DNA of 64,000 nucleotides, from NCBI GenBank assembly GCA_040904925.1, contig JBBDSP010000031.1, positions 3,111-67,110 of the forward strand. The letters run 5' to 3'. This document shows, piece by piece, positions 42,675 to 52,500 of the stretch (position 1 is the first letter of the stretch; each line of letters begins with the position of its first letter). A model generated the notes under the pieces. The model did not search any database and was not told the DNA's origin. It worked only from the letters and a program-made list of their open reading frames with translations. Made by a program: the position numbers and the translations under genes. This DNA is from Gracilimonas sp040904925 (GTDB lineage Bacteria > Bacteroidota > Rhodothermia > Balneolales > Balneolaceae).

Positions 42675-45600
42675 ACTATCTCCTTCTTCATTTTAAATTC
42701 CTTCCACATGTAATACAGCACAGGGATTACCAGCAAAGTGATAACCTGCAAAAACATCCCGCCCACACTGGGGATAGCCATGGGCACCATAATATCGGCA
42801 CCCCGGCCGGTTGAGGTGAGGACCGGTAACAGGGCTAAAATGGTCGTGGCGGTTGTCATCAAAGTCGGACGGATTCGGCGGGTACTTGCTTCTATCACCA
42901 CCTTTCGCAATTCAGCAGATGTTGTCGGTTTCTTGCGCTCGAAAAGCTGATCGAGGTAAGTGGCCATCACCACGCCGCCATCAGCGGCAATGCCGAAGAG
43001 AGCAATGAAACCCACCCACACGGCCACACTCAAATTTACGGTTCCCATTTGGAAGAGGTCCCGAAGATTTTGACCAAACATTTCGAAGTTCAGGAACCAG
43101 CCTTGACCGTAGAGCCACACTAGCAAGAATCCACCCGCCCAGGCCACAAAAATACTGCTGAAGATCATGGCAGTGGTACTCACCGAACGGAACTGGAAAT
43201 ACATGATCAGGAAAATAATGGCTAGCGCAATAGGCAGGATGATACTTAACCGCTTTTCAGCACGCACCTGATTTTCATAATTCCCCGCAAACTCAAAATT
43301 GATCCCAGTCGGGATCGTCAAGTTTCCGGCGTCCACATTATCCTGAATTTCTCGCCGGGCATTTTCTACTACTTCCACTTCTGCGTAGCCATCTACCTTG
43401 TCAAAAATTACATATCCCACTAAGAAGGTATCTTCGCTTTTGATGGCCTGTGGTCCCTGCCTGTATTTGATCTCAGCAAGCTGAGCCAGCGGAATCTCAG
43501 TACCGGTTTTAGTAGGGACGAGTAATTCAGAAAGAGATTCGGGATCGCTTCTCAATTCCCGCGCAAAACGTACGCGAATAGGATAGCGCTCACGCCCTTC
43601 GATTGAGGTGGAAACCGCCATTCCCCCTATACCCATCGACATGAACTGCTGAGCATCCTGAACGGAAATTCCATAGCGAGCCAGTTGTTCTCGGTTCCAG
43701 TCCACTTCCAGATACGGTTTCCCAACAATGCGCTCGGCAAAAACAGAGGGGGCTTTTACGCCTTCAGCTTTCCTAAGTATTTCTTCCAGCTCCAGCCCAA
43801 ATTCTTCGATTTCCTCCAAATCATCACCCTTCACTTTCACGCCCATCGGAGCTCGCATTCCGGATTGCAGCATCACCAATCGAGTTTCTATGGGCTGAAG
43901 TTTGGGAGCTGATGTAGTTCCGGGAATCCGCGCAGCCGATACAATTTCATCCCAGATATCATCCGGAGATTGAATGTGGTCTCTCCATTGTCTGTAATAT
44001 TTTCCATTGGGATCGGCAATGGGATCTCCGTTTTCATCCTCCACAAACTCGCCCAAATCATTGACCTGAAAGCGAATTCGCCGTCCGTTTTCATCGGTTT
44101 TGTATTCGGCTTTATAGAGGATGACGTTCTCAAACATAGAGACCGGAGCCGGATCGAGGGCCGATTCGGTCCGTCCCATTTTGCCCACAACGGTTTCTAC
44201 TTCCGGGATGGCGTTTACTGCCATATCAATTTTGCGCATCACATCTTTGGCTTCTGATACCCCGGCGTGTGGCATAGTAGTGGGCATCAGCAGGAAAGCA
44301 CCTTCATCAAGTGCAGGCATGAATTCTTCGCCCAAACCGGGAAAGGCTTCAGAGGCCGAGACCCAGGCAGACGTATCCCTGACATCAACCCCGATCACAT
44401 CAAAACTCTTTGCTACAAACCCAAAAGTGGTAGCGAAGCCCAGCCAGATCATCACCCCAAAAACTACAAATGCGGAAGGGATAGCGAGGAAAGTCTTTTT
44501 ATGATCAAGACACCAGCCAATGATGGGTTGATAGTATTTGATGATGAGCCAGAATACGAACAAGATCAGCGCTATCAGCATCACAATAAAAATCAGGTTG
44601 CCGGCAAAGGAAACCGATGGCCCAAAAGGCAACCAGTATTCGGTGAGCAGCCACGTTACCACCACAACCGAAAGAGCGTTATTTAAAAAAGGAATTCGTT
44701 TGCCATATCCTTCATCCAAAAAGTAACCGGCGCCGTTAATCAGTCCAAAGCCTAAGATCAGTAATCCACCCCAGCCGGAGATGGTAAACATGGCAATGAG
44801 CCCACCGATCACTAAAACCCCGTTCCAGCCCAGCTTCAATTTCCGGTTGTCAAACTTCAGCCCAAAGAACCAATGAGCAAAAGGCGGTATCAGCGTAATG
44901 GCAATGATGATGGAGGCGATCAATGCAAAGGTCTTGGTGTAGGCCAGCGGTTTGAAGAGCTTGCCCTCGGCGGCGATCATCGTGAAAACGGGCAGAAAAC
45001 TTACAATAGTTGTGGTAATAGCAGTCAGCACTGCCCCGGCGACTTCAACGGTCGCATTGTAGATCACTTCTAGAAGCGACTCTTCCTTATCCATTTCCTC
45101 CATATGCCGAAGCATGTTTTCGGAGAGAATCACTCCCATATCCACAATGGTCCCGATGGCAATAGCGATTCCCGAAAGAGCCACAATATTGGCATCCACC
45201 CCAAAGTACTTCATTGCGATGAAAGTCATGAGGACCGCAATGGGTAGCATGGCAGATATGAGCACAGATGTCCGCAGGTTCATCACCATAATGATGATCA
45301 CAATAATCGTGATCAGGATCTGAAGAGAGAGCGCTTCTTCCAAAGTCCCAAGTGTTTCGGAGATCAGCGTGGAACGATCGTAAAACGGAACAATGGTGAC
45401 TTTAGATTCAGTGCCATCTTCCAGCGTTTTGGAAGGTAGTCCGGCTGAGATTTCGGCGATTTGTGCTTTCACATTGTCGATCACTTCCTGCGGATTAGCT
45501 CCATGACGTGCAACCACCACGCCACCAACAGCATCGGCTCCGGCTTTATCCAAAGCTCCACGCCGCGGGGCCGGACCCATACTCACAAACCCCACATCTT

Positions 45601-46429
45601 GAATGCGAACCGGTGTATTATCCACCACTTTCACCACGGCAGATTCAAGGTCTTTCAGATTTTTGATATATCCTAATCCCCGTACCAGATATTCGGCGTT
45701 ATTCATTTCAATGGTACGCGCTCCTGTCTCGGCATTGGCTTTCCGAACCGCGTCAAGAACTTCCGGCAGGGTGACCTCATAGGTTTTTAGTTTATTGGCA
45801 TCTACATCCACCTGGTACTCTTTTACATAGCCACCGATGGACGCGACCTCTGCCACACCCTGTGCGCCGGAAAGTCCGTATTTCACATAAAAATCCTGAA
45901 TAGAGCGCAGTTCCTGCGGATCCCAACCGCCTGCAGGATTTCCGTTTTCATCCCTTCCTTCCAGCGTATACCAGAAAATCTGTCCCAGTGCGGTGGCGTC
46001 CGGGCCAAGAGCTGGCTTGGCCGCTTGAGGTAAAGTACCCGCGGGCAGGGAATTCAGTTTCTCCAAGATCCTTGACCGGCTCCAGTAAAACTCCACATCC
46101 TCTTCAAAGATCACATAAATGCTGGAAACCCCGGTCATGGAAGTGCTCCGGACGGTTTTTACCCCGGGCACCGTCAGTAACTGCGTAGTAAGCGGATAGG
46201 TGATCTGGTCTTCAATATCCTGCGGAGATTGACCTTCCCATTCAGTATAAACGATTTGCTGATTCTCACCAAGATCTGGAATGGCATCTACTGGAACAGG
46301 GTCATGCGGCAGGAAATCTAAATCCCAATTAAATGGAGCCACAGACAATCCCCAGCCCGTCATAACCAGCAGAAGCAGCACAGCCACAAGTTTATTTTCC
46401 AGAAAAAACCGGATGGTTTTGTTTAACAT
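42671..46429 (-). CDS. cusA: Heavy-metal RND pump, CusA/CzcA family, enlarged
   Basis: A 1252-residue inner-membrane proton-driven pump. Family motifs: TEWEGQSPQDIEDQITYPLT, VRSTSMTGVSSIYVIFEEDV, IAIAIGTIVDMGVILSENML (proton relay) and LDEGAFLLMPTTMPHAGVSEA. CusA and CzcA are usually about 1040-1050 residues. The excess falls in two places: extra hydrophobic helices after HWFFGLKFDNRK (about residues 515-620), and an acidic loop (YKTDENGRRIRF to QWRDHIQSPDD) in the periplasmic domain. Likely substrates are Cu(I) and Ag(I), from the operon context. It is the first large gene of the CusABC run. Confidence 0.95.
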   Translation of the reverse strand: MLNKTIRFFLENKLVAVLLLLVMTGWGLSVAPFNWDLDFLPHDPVPVDAIPDLGENQQIVYTEWEGQSPQDIEDQITYPLTTQLLTVPGVKTVRSTSMTGVSSIYVIFEEDVEFYWSRSRILEKLNSLPAGTLPQAAKPALGPDATALGQIFWYTLEGRDENGNPAGGWDPQELRSIQDFYVKYGLSGAQGVAEVASIGGYVKEYQVDVDANKLKTYEVTLPEVLDAVRKANAETGARTIEMNNAEYLVRGLGYIKNLKDLESAVVKVVDNTPVRIQDVGFVSMGPAPRRGALDKAGADAVGGVVVARHGANPQEVIDNVKAQIAEISAGLPSKTLEDGTESKVTIVPFYDRSTLISETLGTLEEALSLQILITIIVIIIMVMNLRTSVLISAMLPIAVLMTFIAMKYFGVDANIVALSGIAIAIGTIVDMGVILSENMLRHMEEMDKEESLLEVIYNATVEVAGAVLTAITTTIVSFLPVFTMIAAEGKLFKPLAYTKTFALIASIIIAITLIPPFAHWFFGLKFDNRKLKLGWNGVLVIGGLIAMFTISGWGGLLILGFGLINGAGYFLDEGYGKRIPFLNNALSVVVVTWLLTEYWLPFGPSVSFAGNLIFIVMLIALILFVFWLIIKYYQPIIGWCLDHKKTFLAIPSAFVVFGVMIWLGFATTFGFVAKSFDVIGVDVRDTSAWVSASEAFPGLGEEFMPALDEGAFLLMPTTMPHAGVSEAKDVMRKIDMAVNAIPEVETVVGKMGRTESALDPAPVSMFENVILYKAEYKTDENGRRIRFQVNDLGEFVEDENGDPIADPNGKYYRQWRDHIQSPDDIWDEIVSAARIPGTTSAPKLQPIETRLVMLQSGMRAPMGVKVKGDDLEEIEEFGLELEEILRKAEGVKAPSVFAERIVGKPYLEVDWNREQLARYGISVQDAQQFMSMGIGGMAVSTSIEGRERYPIRVRFARELRSDPESLSELLVPTKTGTEIPLAQLAEIKYRQGPQAIKSEDTFLVGYVIFDKVDGYAEVEVVENARREIQDNVDAGNLTIPTGINFEFAGNYENQVRAEKRLSIILPIALAIIFLIMYFQFRSVSTTAMIFSSIFVAWAGGFLLVWLYGQGWFLNFEMFGQNLRDLFQMGTVNLSVAVWVGFIALFGIAADGGVVMATYLDQLFERKKPTTSAELRKVVIEASTRRIRPTLMTTATTILALLPVLTSTGRGADIMVPMAIPSVGGMFLQVITLLVIPVLYYMWKEFKMKKEIV

Positions 46430-46584
46430 GATTTCTTTATTGGTAAATTTATTAATCTTTATTGGTACTCGTTCCGAACGTCCCGTTCAGAATGCCTGAC
46501 GGATCCTCTGGTTCCAAAGCGGTGGGTTTGAGTTGGCTATCCTTAGCTTCCCTTCTCTGAATACCGCAGCGGGCTGCACATTTT

Positions 46585-46623
46585 GTCCCTCTTGAGGGAC
46601 CGGAAAATCGATTTATCGATTTT
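46585..46623. repeat. Two adjacent palindromes between the His/Met-rich gene and cusA
   Basis: GTCCCTC/GAGGGAC (46585-46600, 2-base loop) is followed by AAAATCGAT/ATCGATTTT (46604-46623, 2-base loop). They lie in a 245-bp gene-free gap inside the copper island. They look like REP-type units, and a role as an mRNA processing or attenuation site is possible. Confidence 0.55.
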
Positions 46624-46674
46624 ACAGGGATGGGAGTCAGCGGAATAGCAGCCGCCTCAAAGTCACACCAATCC

Positions 46675-47142
46675 CTAGATCAAAAAGGACTCGTTGGCTA
46701 AATAGATGGGCGGAGGGGAATACGAACCTGAAGTCAGAAAAGAATGGTTGTCGGATTCGATTTGTGTATTGTGTATTTCTGCCAGCACTTCAACAACTTC
46801 AATAACCTGTATTTTCACTTTTTGATATACAGGCACTTCTGTCTTTACCGGTGCTTCTTCAATGGAGCAGGCGCAGGCAAAACCAAGGTCATGTGCTTTG
46901 TGGTGTGTTTTCTCAGCTTTATGCTCGGAGTGTTCTTGGTGGTGAGGCATTTCAGCAGGCTGCTCGTTCATAGGGCAATCTTCGCCATGCTCACTCATGG
47001 GCTGCATGGGATGGTGCATTTCTTCCATCTCATCACACTCCTCTCCCGACATGGCGTGAAGTCCGGAAGGAATAGAAACACCGATCAGAATACTCAAACT
47101 GAGCACTGAGGCGATAAAACGATATGTGATAGAAATTTTCAC
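46675..47142 (-). CDS. Exported His/Met-rich protein of the copper island
   Basis: A 155-residue protein with a signal peptide (ITYRFIASVLSLSILIGVSIPSGLHA). The mature part is rich in His, Met and Glu (MEEMHHPMQPMSEHGEDCPMNEQ and HHQEHSEHKAEKTHHKAHD) and has a CAC pair. The C-terminus is a short hydrophobic segment, PPPIYLANESFLI. It resembles small periplasmic metal-binding proteins that precede Cus systems in Bacteroidota. It could sequester or sense copper. I do not recognise a named family. It is the most upstream gene of the island. Confidence 0.75.
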   Translation of the reverse strand: MKISITYRFIASVLSLSILIGVSIPSGLHAMSGEECDEMEEMHHPMQPMSEHGEDCPMNEQPAEMPHHQEHSEHKAEKTHHKAHDLGFACACSIEEAPVKTEVPVYQKVKIQVIEVVEVLAEIHNTQIESDNHSFLTSGSYSPPPIYLANESFLI

Positions 47143-47232
47143 AAATTGAAATTAGTCAAGCATGGTGTTAATTCAAAGTGGTCGGGGCAGGAAGTCAGCA
47201 TTAGATAAATCTTTGGTGAGATTCTATAAAAT

Positions 47233-48516
47233 GTGTCGATAAAATCTAGTTATCGTCGAATACTCAGTTTAACATCCTTATATTTGAACTCGTTATCTCA
47301 CCTTACAAAATCATTTATTCAAGCAAGAGGTTACTCCATTAGTCCCGGCTCAAAAAAACGCTACATCCTGATTCTCGGTATCGTCTTCATCGCCTTGTCA
47401 ATGAGGTCGCCATTGTCGAGCGTGGGCCCGTTGACTGAGTTTATTCAAAATGCGCTCGGACTTTCCTACAGCATGATCGGGCTGATCACCACTCTTCCCC
47501 TGATCTGTTTTGCAGTACTTTCGGGCTTTACGCTCTATTTCACACAGCGATTTGGTTTGGAAACAACACTTGGAGCTGCTCTGCTTATTTTAACCGTTGG
47601 CACTGTTGGCAGAGCTTTTGCGAACATCCCCGCTCTTTACATTGGAACCCTGCTTCTGGGAATTGGAATCGCCATCATGAATGTACTGATGCCTTCTATC
47701 GTAAAGCGTGATTTTCCGGAGCGGTCAGGATCTATGACAAGTTTATATTCCGGGGTAATGGGAGTCGGTGCCACCATGGGAGCCGGTTTGAGTGTTCCGC
47801 TGGCTCACGCCACCAACTGGAAATTCTCGCTGGGAAGCTGGGCGTTTTTATCATTTCTGGGATTTTTATTCTGGATTCCACAACTCAGAAATAGGACCAA
47901 ACCAAAGAACCCCATTCATATTTTTACAGCAATCAAAAAGCTGGGTTCTTCACCCATTGCATGGCAAATTGCACTTTTCATGGGACTGCAATCCCTCATT
48001 TTCTATGCCATCCTTGCCTGGCTGCCTGAAATACTGATAGACAGAGGCATGACGCCAACCAAAGCAGGATTCGTGCTATCAATTTCTCAGGGAACCGGTA
48101 TAGTTGGTTCTTTAATCATTCCGGCTATAGCAGGTCGTTTTAAGGATCAGCAAAAAATTGTTTTAGTCACCAGTGCTATGGAGATTATTGGTATTGCAGG
48201 AATTTTGATAACGGATACCTTTTTGGTTTCAACCTGGGCCGGAATTCTGGGATTTGGTCTCGGCGGGAATTTCAGTCTTGCCCTGCTCTTTATGGTTCTT
48301 CGCACCGATTCTGCCGAGCTGACCACCGGTTTGTCCGGCATGGCTCAGTCAGTTGGTTACTTTGTTGCAGCTTTTGGGCCTGTTTTATTTGGATTCATTC
48401 ATGACCTCACTAATAGCTGGAGTATTCCGCTTTACAGCATGTTGTCAATAGCTGCATTGCAATTTGTTTTCGGATTAGGGGCTGCCAAGAATAGAGTGAT
48501 TTCCGCCAATTCTTAA
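47233..48516 (+). CDS. MFS transporter, CynX/NimT-like
   Basis: A 427-residue, twelve-helix major facilitator. The sequence after helix 1, IALSMRSPLSSVGPLTEFIQ, and the later LPLICFAVLSGFTLYFTQRFGLE match the CynX/NimT (cyanate or 2-nitroimidazole) transporter family. The substrate here is unknown. The start is uncertain. The GTG at 47233 gives a 45-residue N-terminal tail before the first helix. A TTG at 47284 gives a shorter one. The gene diverges from the copper island (90 bp) and converges with higA. Confidence 0.88.
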   Translation: MSIKSSYRRILSLTSLYLNSLSHLTKSFIQARGYSISPGSKKRYILILGIVFIALSMRSPLSSVGPLTEFIQNALGLSYSMIGLITTLPLICFAVLSGFTLYFTQRFGLETTLGAALLILTVGTVGRAFANIPALYIGTLLLGIGIAIMNVLMPSIVKRDFPERSGSMTSLYSGVMGVGATMGAGLSVPLAHATNWKFSLGSWAFLSFLGFLFWIPQLRNRTKPKNPIHIFTAIKKLGSSPIAWQIALFMGLQSLIFYAILAWLPEILIDRGMTPTKAGFVLSISQGTGIVGSLIIPAIAGRFKDQQKIVLVTSAMEIIGIAGILITDTFLVSTWAGILGFGLGGNFSLALLFMVLRTDSAELTTGLSGMAQSVGYFVAAFGPVLFGFIHDLTNSWSIPLYSMLSIAALQFVFGLGAAKNRVISANS

Positions 48517-48565
48517 ATTTTGTCTGCTCATTTCTCCCGGCATGCTTTCGTAGAGTAGAGCTAGA

Positions 48566-48862
48566 CTAAAGCCTTTCAATGCTTTCCATCACTTCAGCAG
48601 GGATTTCATTGCGGGCTTTCTCAAGATCGTAATGGGCTTGTAATCCAAGCCACATTTCAGCACTTGTACCGAGAGCTATTGAAAAGCGAAGGGCGGTATC
48701 CCCGGTAACTGCACGCCGTCCCCGAATGATCTCATTCACACGATTCGGGGAGACTGAAATTCGTCGGGCAAATTCACGCTGACTGATATTCATGGGCTCC
48801 AAATACTCACTCAGAAGTATTTTACCCGGATGAATAAACTTAACCTTTTTTCCTATACCCAT
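48566..48862 (-). CDS. higA: HigA-family antitoxin, orphan
   Basis: A 98-residue HTH protein of the HigA/VapI family. FIHPGKILLSEYLEPMNISQREFARRISVSPNRVNEIIRGRRAVTGDTALR shows the expected order of motif and helix-turn-helix. Normally higB precedes higA in the same operon. The 130 bp upstream hold an operator-like palindrome (48884-48917) and then a gene on the other strand. No HigB-like frame is found on either side, so the antitoxin is an orphan. It may act as a simple repressor. Confidence 0.9.
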   Translation of the reverse strand: MGIGKKVKFIHPGKILLSEYLEPMNISQREFARRISVSPNRVNEIIRGRRAVTGDTALRFSIALGTSAEMWLGLQAHYDLEKARNEIPAEVMESIERL

Positions 48863-48883
48863 GGCTTAATGTTTAGTGAAAAC

Positions 48884-48917
48884 ATATTGTCTCTTGTCTC
48901 GGGACACAAGACAATAT
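48884..48917. promoter_or_regulatory. Palindromic operator candidate upstream of higA
   Basis: Two 17-base half-sites abut at 48900/48901. Thirteen of the outer fifteen pairs match, with TTGTC words repeated inside. A further single TTGTCCC half-site occurs near 48944. The palindrome starts 22 bp upstream of higA and fits autoregulation by HigA, which is inferred. It also lies upstream of the divergent VOC gene. Confidence 0.6.
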
Positions 48918-48992
48918 ACTTAATTTTTTTTATTAGCACAGTATTGTCCCTCAGCACTTGGTTAATTATATTTTTGAAAAAGTGGAGTCCAC

Positions 48993-49345
48993 ATGTCAAA
49001 CCATGAAAAAATCGATTCTGTTGAATTTCCCTCTCGGAATCTAGGGGCCACAAAGAGCTTTTTTAAAAAGGCGTTAAGGTGGGAATTCACCGATTACGGT
49101 CCTGAATACACTTCTTTTACAAACCAAGGAATTCATGGTGGATTTTATAAGTCCAACAAAAAGCGACTACGGAAAACGGCAGTGCACTCATTATTTTTTA
49201 CAGTAAGGATCTGAAGGCTACTCAACACAAAGTGGAAGAGGCCGGAGGAACTATCATCAAGCCCGCTTACTCCTTTCCGGGCGGAAGAAGATTTCACTTT
49301 ACTGAACCCAGCAGGAATGAGTTTGCGGTTTGGTCGGACAAATAG
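48993..49345 (+). pseudogene. VOC (glyoxalase/bleomycin-resistance fold) protein gene with a frameshift
   Basis: Residues 1-56 read as a typical VOC-family protein (IDSVEFPSRNLGATKSFFKK; FTDYGPEYTSFTNQGIHGGF). After FYKSNKK near 49160 the frame goes to noise and stops at 49214. Reading one base earlier restores ATTENGSALIIFYSKDLKAT, then TIIKPAYSFPGGRRFHFTEP and EFAVWSDK, and ends at 49345. The change is at a five-A run (49158-49162). Restored, the protein would be about 117 residues, the usual family size. It may be a true pseudogene or an assembly error. Confidence 0.8.
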
Positions 49346-49495
49346 AATTGAAGTCGATATTAGAACTCCTATCTAAGCAGACTAATGACCGGGGATCAGG
49401 GAATAATCATGTTTACCGAAATCCGGTCGGTTTTTATTCCACCAAGTTATAAGCCTAAGAAAGCACCTAGCACAAGAGCATTTTCATAATTGTAA

Positions 49496-49530
49496 TAAAA
49501 AAAGGATTGGCCCCAGGAGAACCAATCCTT
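49496..49530 (-). terminator. Intrinsic terminator of the BNR/sortilin-like gene
   Basis: On the minus strand AAGGATTGG (complement of 49522-49530) pairs with CCAATCCTT (complement of 49502-49510), followed directly by a run of T (complement of 49496-49503). This is a textbook Rho-independent terminator, 28 bp below the gene's stop. Confidence 0.85.
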
Positions 49531-49557
49531 AATAATTGTAGCCAAAGAGCTGTAAGC

Positions 49558-52500
49558 TTATTCAGGCCAATAAATTTCAGGCAAACCATTACTTACTAAT
49601 AAATCACTATAATTCTTCACCGATTGATTTTTTATAGTATTAAGTTCCCTTTTTAGGTCAGACCACTCTTTTAAGTAATCTCTGGTAACATCCCTTGAGC
49701 CAGGTGTAACAGGAATATTTTTACTCATTTGGTTTAAGAAATCTTTGTATCTAAGTAGTAACCTTGCCTCAAATTGATAATTGTGTTGTCCTGTCCGCAT
49801 CTCTTTTTGTAAGATTACTGTAATCCAATCTTCAATAGTTTGGTTTAAAGCAGCACCTTCATCTATTACTTCTTTGTTTTCTGAAACATCTAAAGCAAAA
49901 TTAATTTGGCGTTGCACTTGACGAAGGTCACGAACACCTTTGGACATTTCGGTTGCAGCCGCAAATAAAGAAGCGGACATTTTATCACGTTCAACGAATG
50001 AAGCGGCAGCGTTTGGAATACTGCTAAGAATATTTGGGTGAATTTTAAGTTCAAAATCTTGAGTTTGGCTGAAGTCACCGATACTCAATTTTACCTTATA
50101 ATTGCCGGGTGCCGCATCATAGGCGCTCAAGTTACGGCTGGTAGTTGTAACCTCTTTGATGCAATCGAACATGCCAACTCGCATATTCCAGCTGTAAATA
50201 TGAGCACCGGAACTTCTTTTTAGCTGTGATCTTTTGAATGAATCACATGGTGTTGGAGGTTCGTTAGAAGCTTCGGAGTAAATAACGTTTCCTGTACTGT
50301 CTATTATTTCCAATGACATTGGAACATCTTCACCAACTTCTTTATTAAGCACATATGTAATTTGCAAGTTCGATGGAGCATTTTCGCCAGGAGCCACATC
50401 TACGCTATATGAAATGGAAACACCAATGTTGAAGTCCCGGGGCTTATATAGATAGTAATCTGCATTTGCTACTTCATCAGAAATCTGGTGGAGTGGAGTA
50501 AGATCATCTAAAATCCATAATGCACGTCCTTGAGTGGATACCACTAAATCTTTTCTTTTAACTCTAAGGTCTGTAATGGGCACTTCCGGCAGGTTATTCT
50601 GAAGAGGTTGCCAGTTCTTTCCATCATTAAAGGAAACAAAAACCCCGGTTTCTGTACCTGCATAAAGTAATCCTTTTTTATCAGGGTCTTCTCTTACTGT
50701 ACGGGCAAATGTGTTATTCGGAATACCTGTTACTATCTTTTCCCATGATGATCCATAATTGTTGGTCTTATAAATATAAGGAGTAAAGTCATTCATTTTA
50801 TAACCAGCAACAGCGATATACGCAGTAGCAGGGTCATGGGGAGATGGTTCAACAACATTAATAATGGCTTCCGGTAAACCCTTTGGAGTAACATTTGTCC
50901 ATGTTTCGCCTGCATTCTTAGAAACATGTACTAAACCGTCATCAGATCCTACCCAAATAACACCTTCCTTAATTGGGGATTCTTCGATGTTGAAAAGGTT
51001 GTTATAGCTTTCGGCAGTAATCTGCTCGTTAGAAATTGGTCCGCCGCCTTTACCTTGATGATCTTTATTATTTCTGGTTAGGTCTTCACTTATTACATCC
51101 CAATTCACTCCTCTGTCAGATGATTTCATCACATACTGAGAACCATAATAGATTACAGAGGGGTTGTGTGGAGAAACGAGTACCGGTCCATTCCAGTTAG
51201 CTCTATATTTTAAATTCTTAGGTTGCTCGCCACTAACTCTTTCAGGGTAGGGTCTAACCATTCTGACATTATCAATTTCGCTATCCCACTCAATGAAGTT
51301 ACTGGCAAAGTATGTGGAATAAATAAATCGAGGATTATCAGCATCAAATCCAACAGTTGAGGATTCTCCGGCACGGATAATATTCCAATGCATCTCACCA
51401 ATTCCTCCATCGGATGTTCTGCTATCAATTACTATGGAGCTATTATCTTGCTGCCCGGAATAAACACGGTATGGATATTGATTATCAGTTATAGCACGAT
51501 AAAACTGACCGGTGGGCTGATTTCTAATTGATGACCATGTTTCTCCACCGTTGTAAGTGACGGCACCACCACCATCATTGGCATTGATCATATTGTCACT
51601 ATCTTTTGGATTGATCCACATATCGTGATGATCAACATGAGTAAACATACTCCCAGAAAATGTTTTACCACCATCGATAGACTTCATTGCGAAACTGTTT
51701 AAAACCCATAGTTCGTCCTCATCTGACGGGTCCGCAACTATATGCATGTAGTACCAAGCTCGAGCATAGGTTGTTGGGTCATTTGATGTCTGCACAAAGC
51801 TTTCACCGCCATCATCTGAGCGATAAACTCCTCCTTCTTTGCCCAGTGCTTCAATAGCCATATAAACTATCTTTGGGTTTGCAGGTGATATAGAAACCCC
51901 AATTTTTCCTTTCAGTTTCGGAAGTCCTTTGGTTATTTCTTTCCAGGTTTTACCGCCATCAGTTGTTTTCCAAACTTTGCTGCCTGGTCCACCACTTTGA
52001 ACATACCATGGCTTTCGATTAAAGTCCCAGGAAGTAGCCATCATAATGTTCGGATTAGATGGGTCTACACTTAAATCAGCAATACCTGAGTTTTCATTTA
52101 CATATAGAATCTTCTCCCAGTTTTCACCACCATCTTTGGTTAAGTAAATACCTCGTTCTTCATTTGGTCCCCAGGGGTTACCCTGTGCAGCCACATATAC
52201 TACATCGGGATTTTTGGGGTGGATAAAAACTCGACTAATATGACGAGTAGCTTCTAGCCCAATATGTGTCCATGTCTCACCGGCATCGGTTGATTTATAA
52301 ACACCATCACCATGAGATGTTTTAACCCCACGAACGGGACCTTCACCTGACCCAACGTATATGATATTATTGTCTGAAGGGGCTACTGTGACGTCTCCTA
52401 TTCCTGTGGTATTAAAATAACCGTCAGAGATAACATTCCAGGTTGTACCACCGTCAGTTGTTTTCCAAACACCCCCTCCGGTTGTTCCCATGTAATAGGT

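Noticed and set aside
46430..46674. A hidden small gene between the His/Met-rich protein gene and cusA
   Set aside because: Short frames here have no coding character, and the segment contains two adjacent palindromes.
48863..49053. HigB toxin upstream of higA
   Set aside because: The only minus-strand frame there lacks HigB motifs and overlaps the VOC gene and the operator palindrome.
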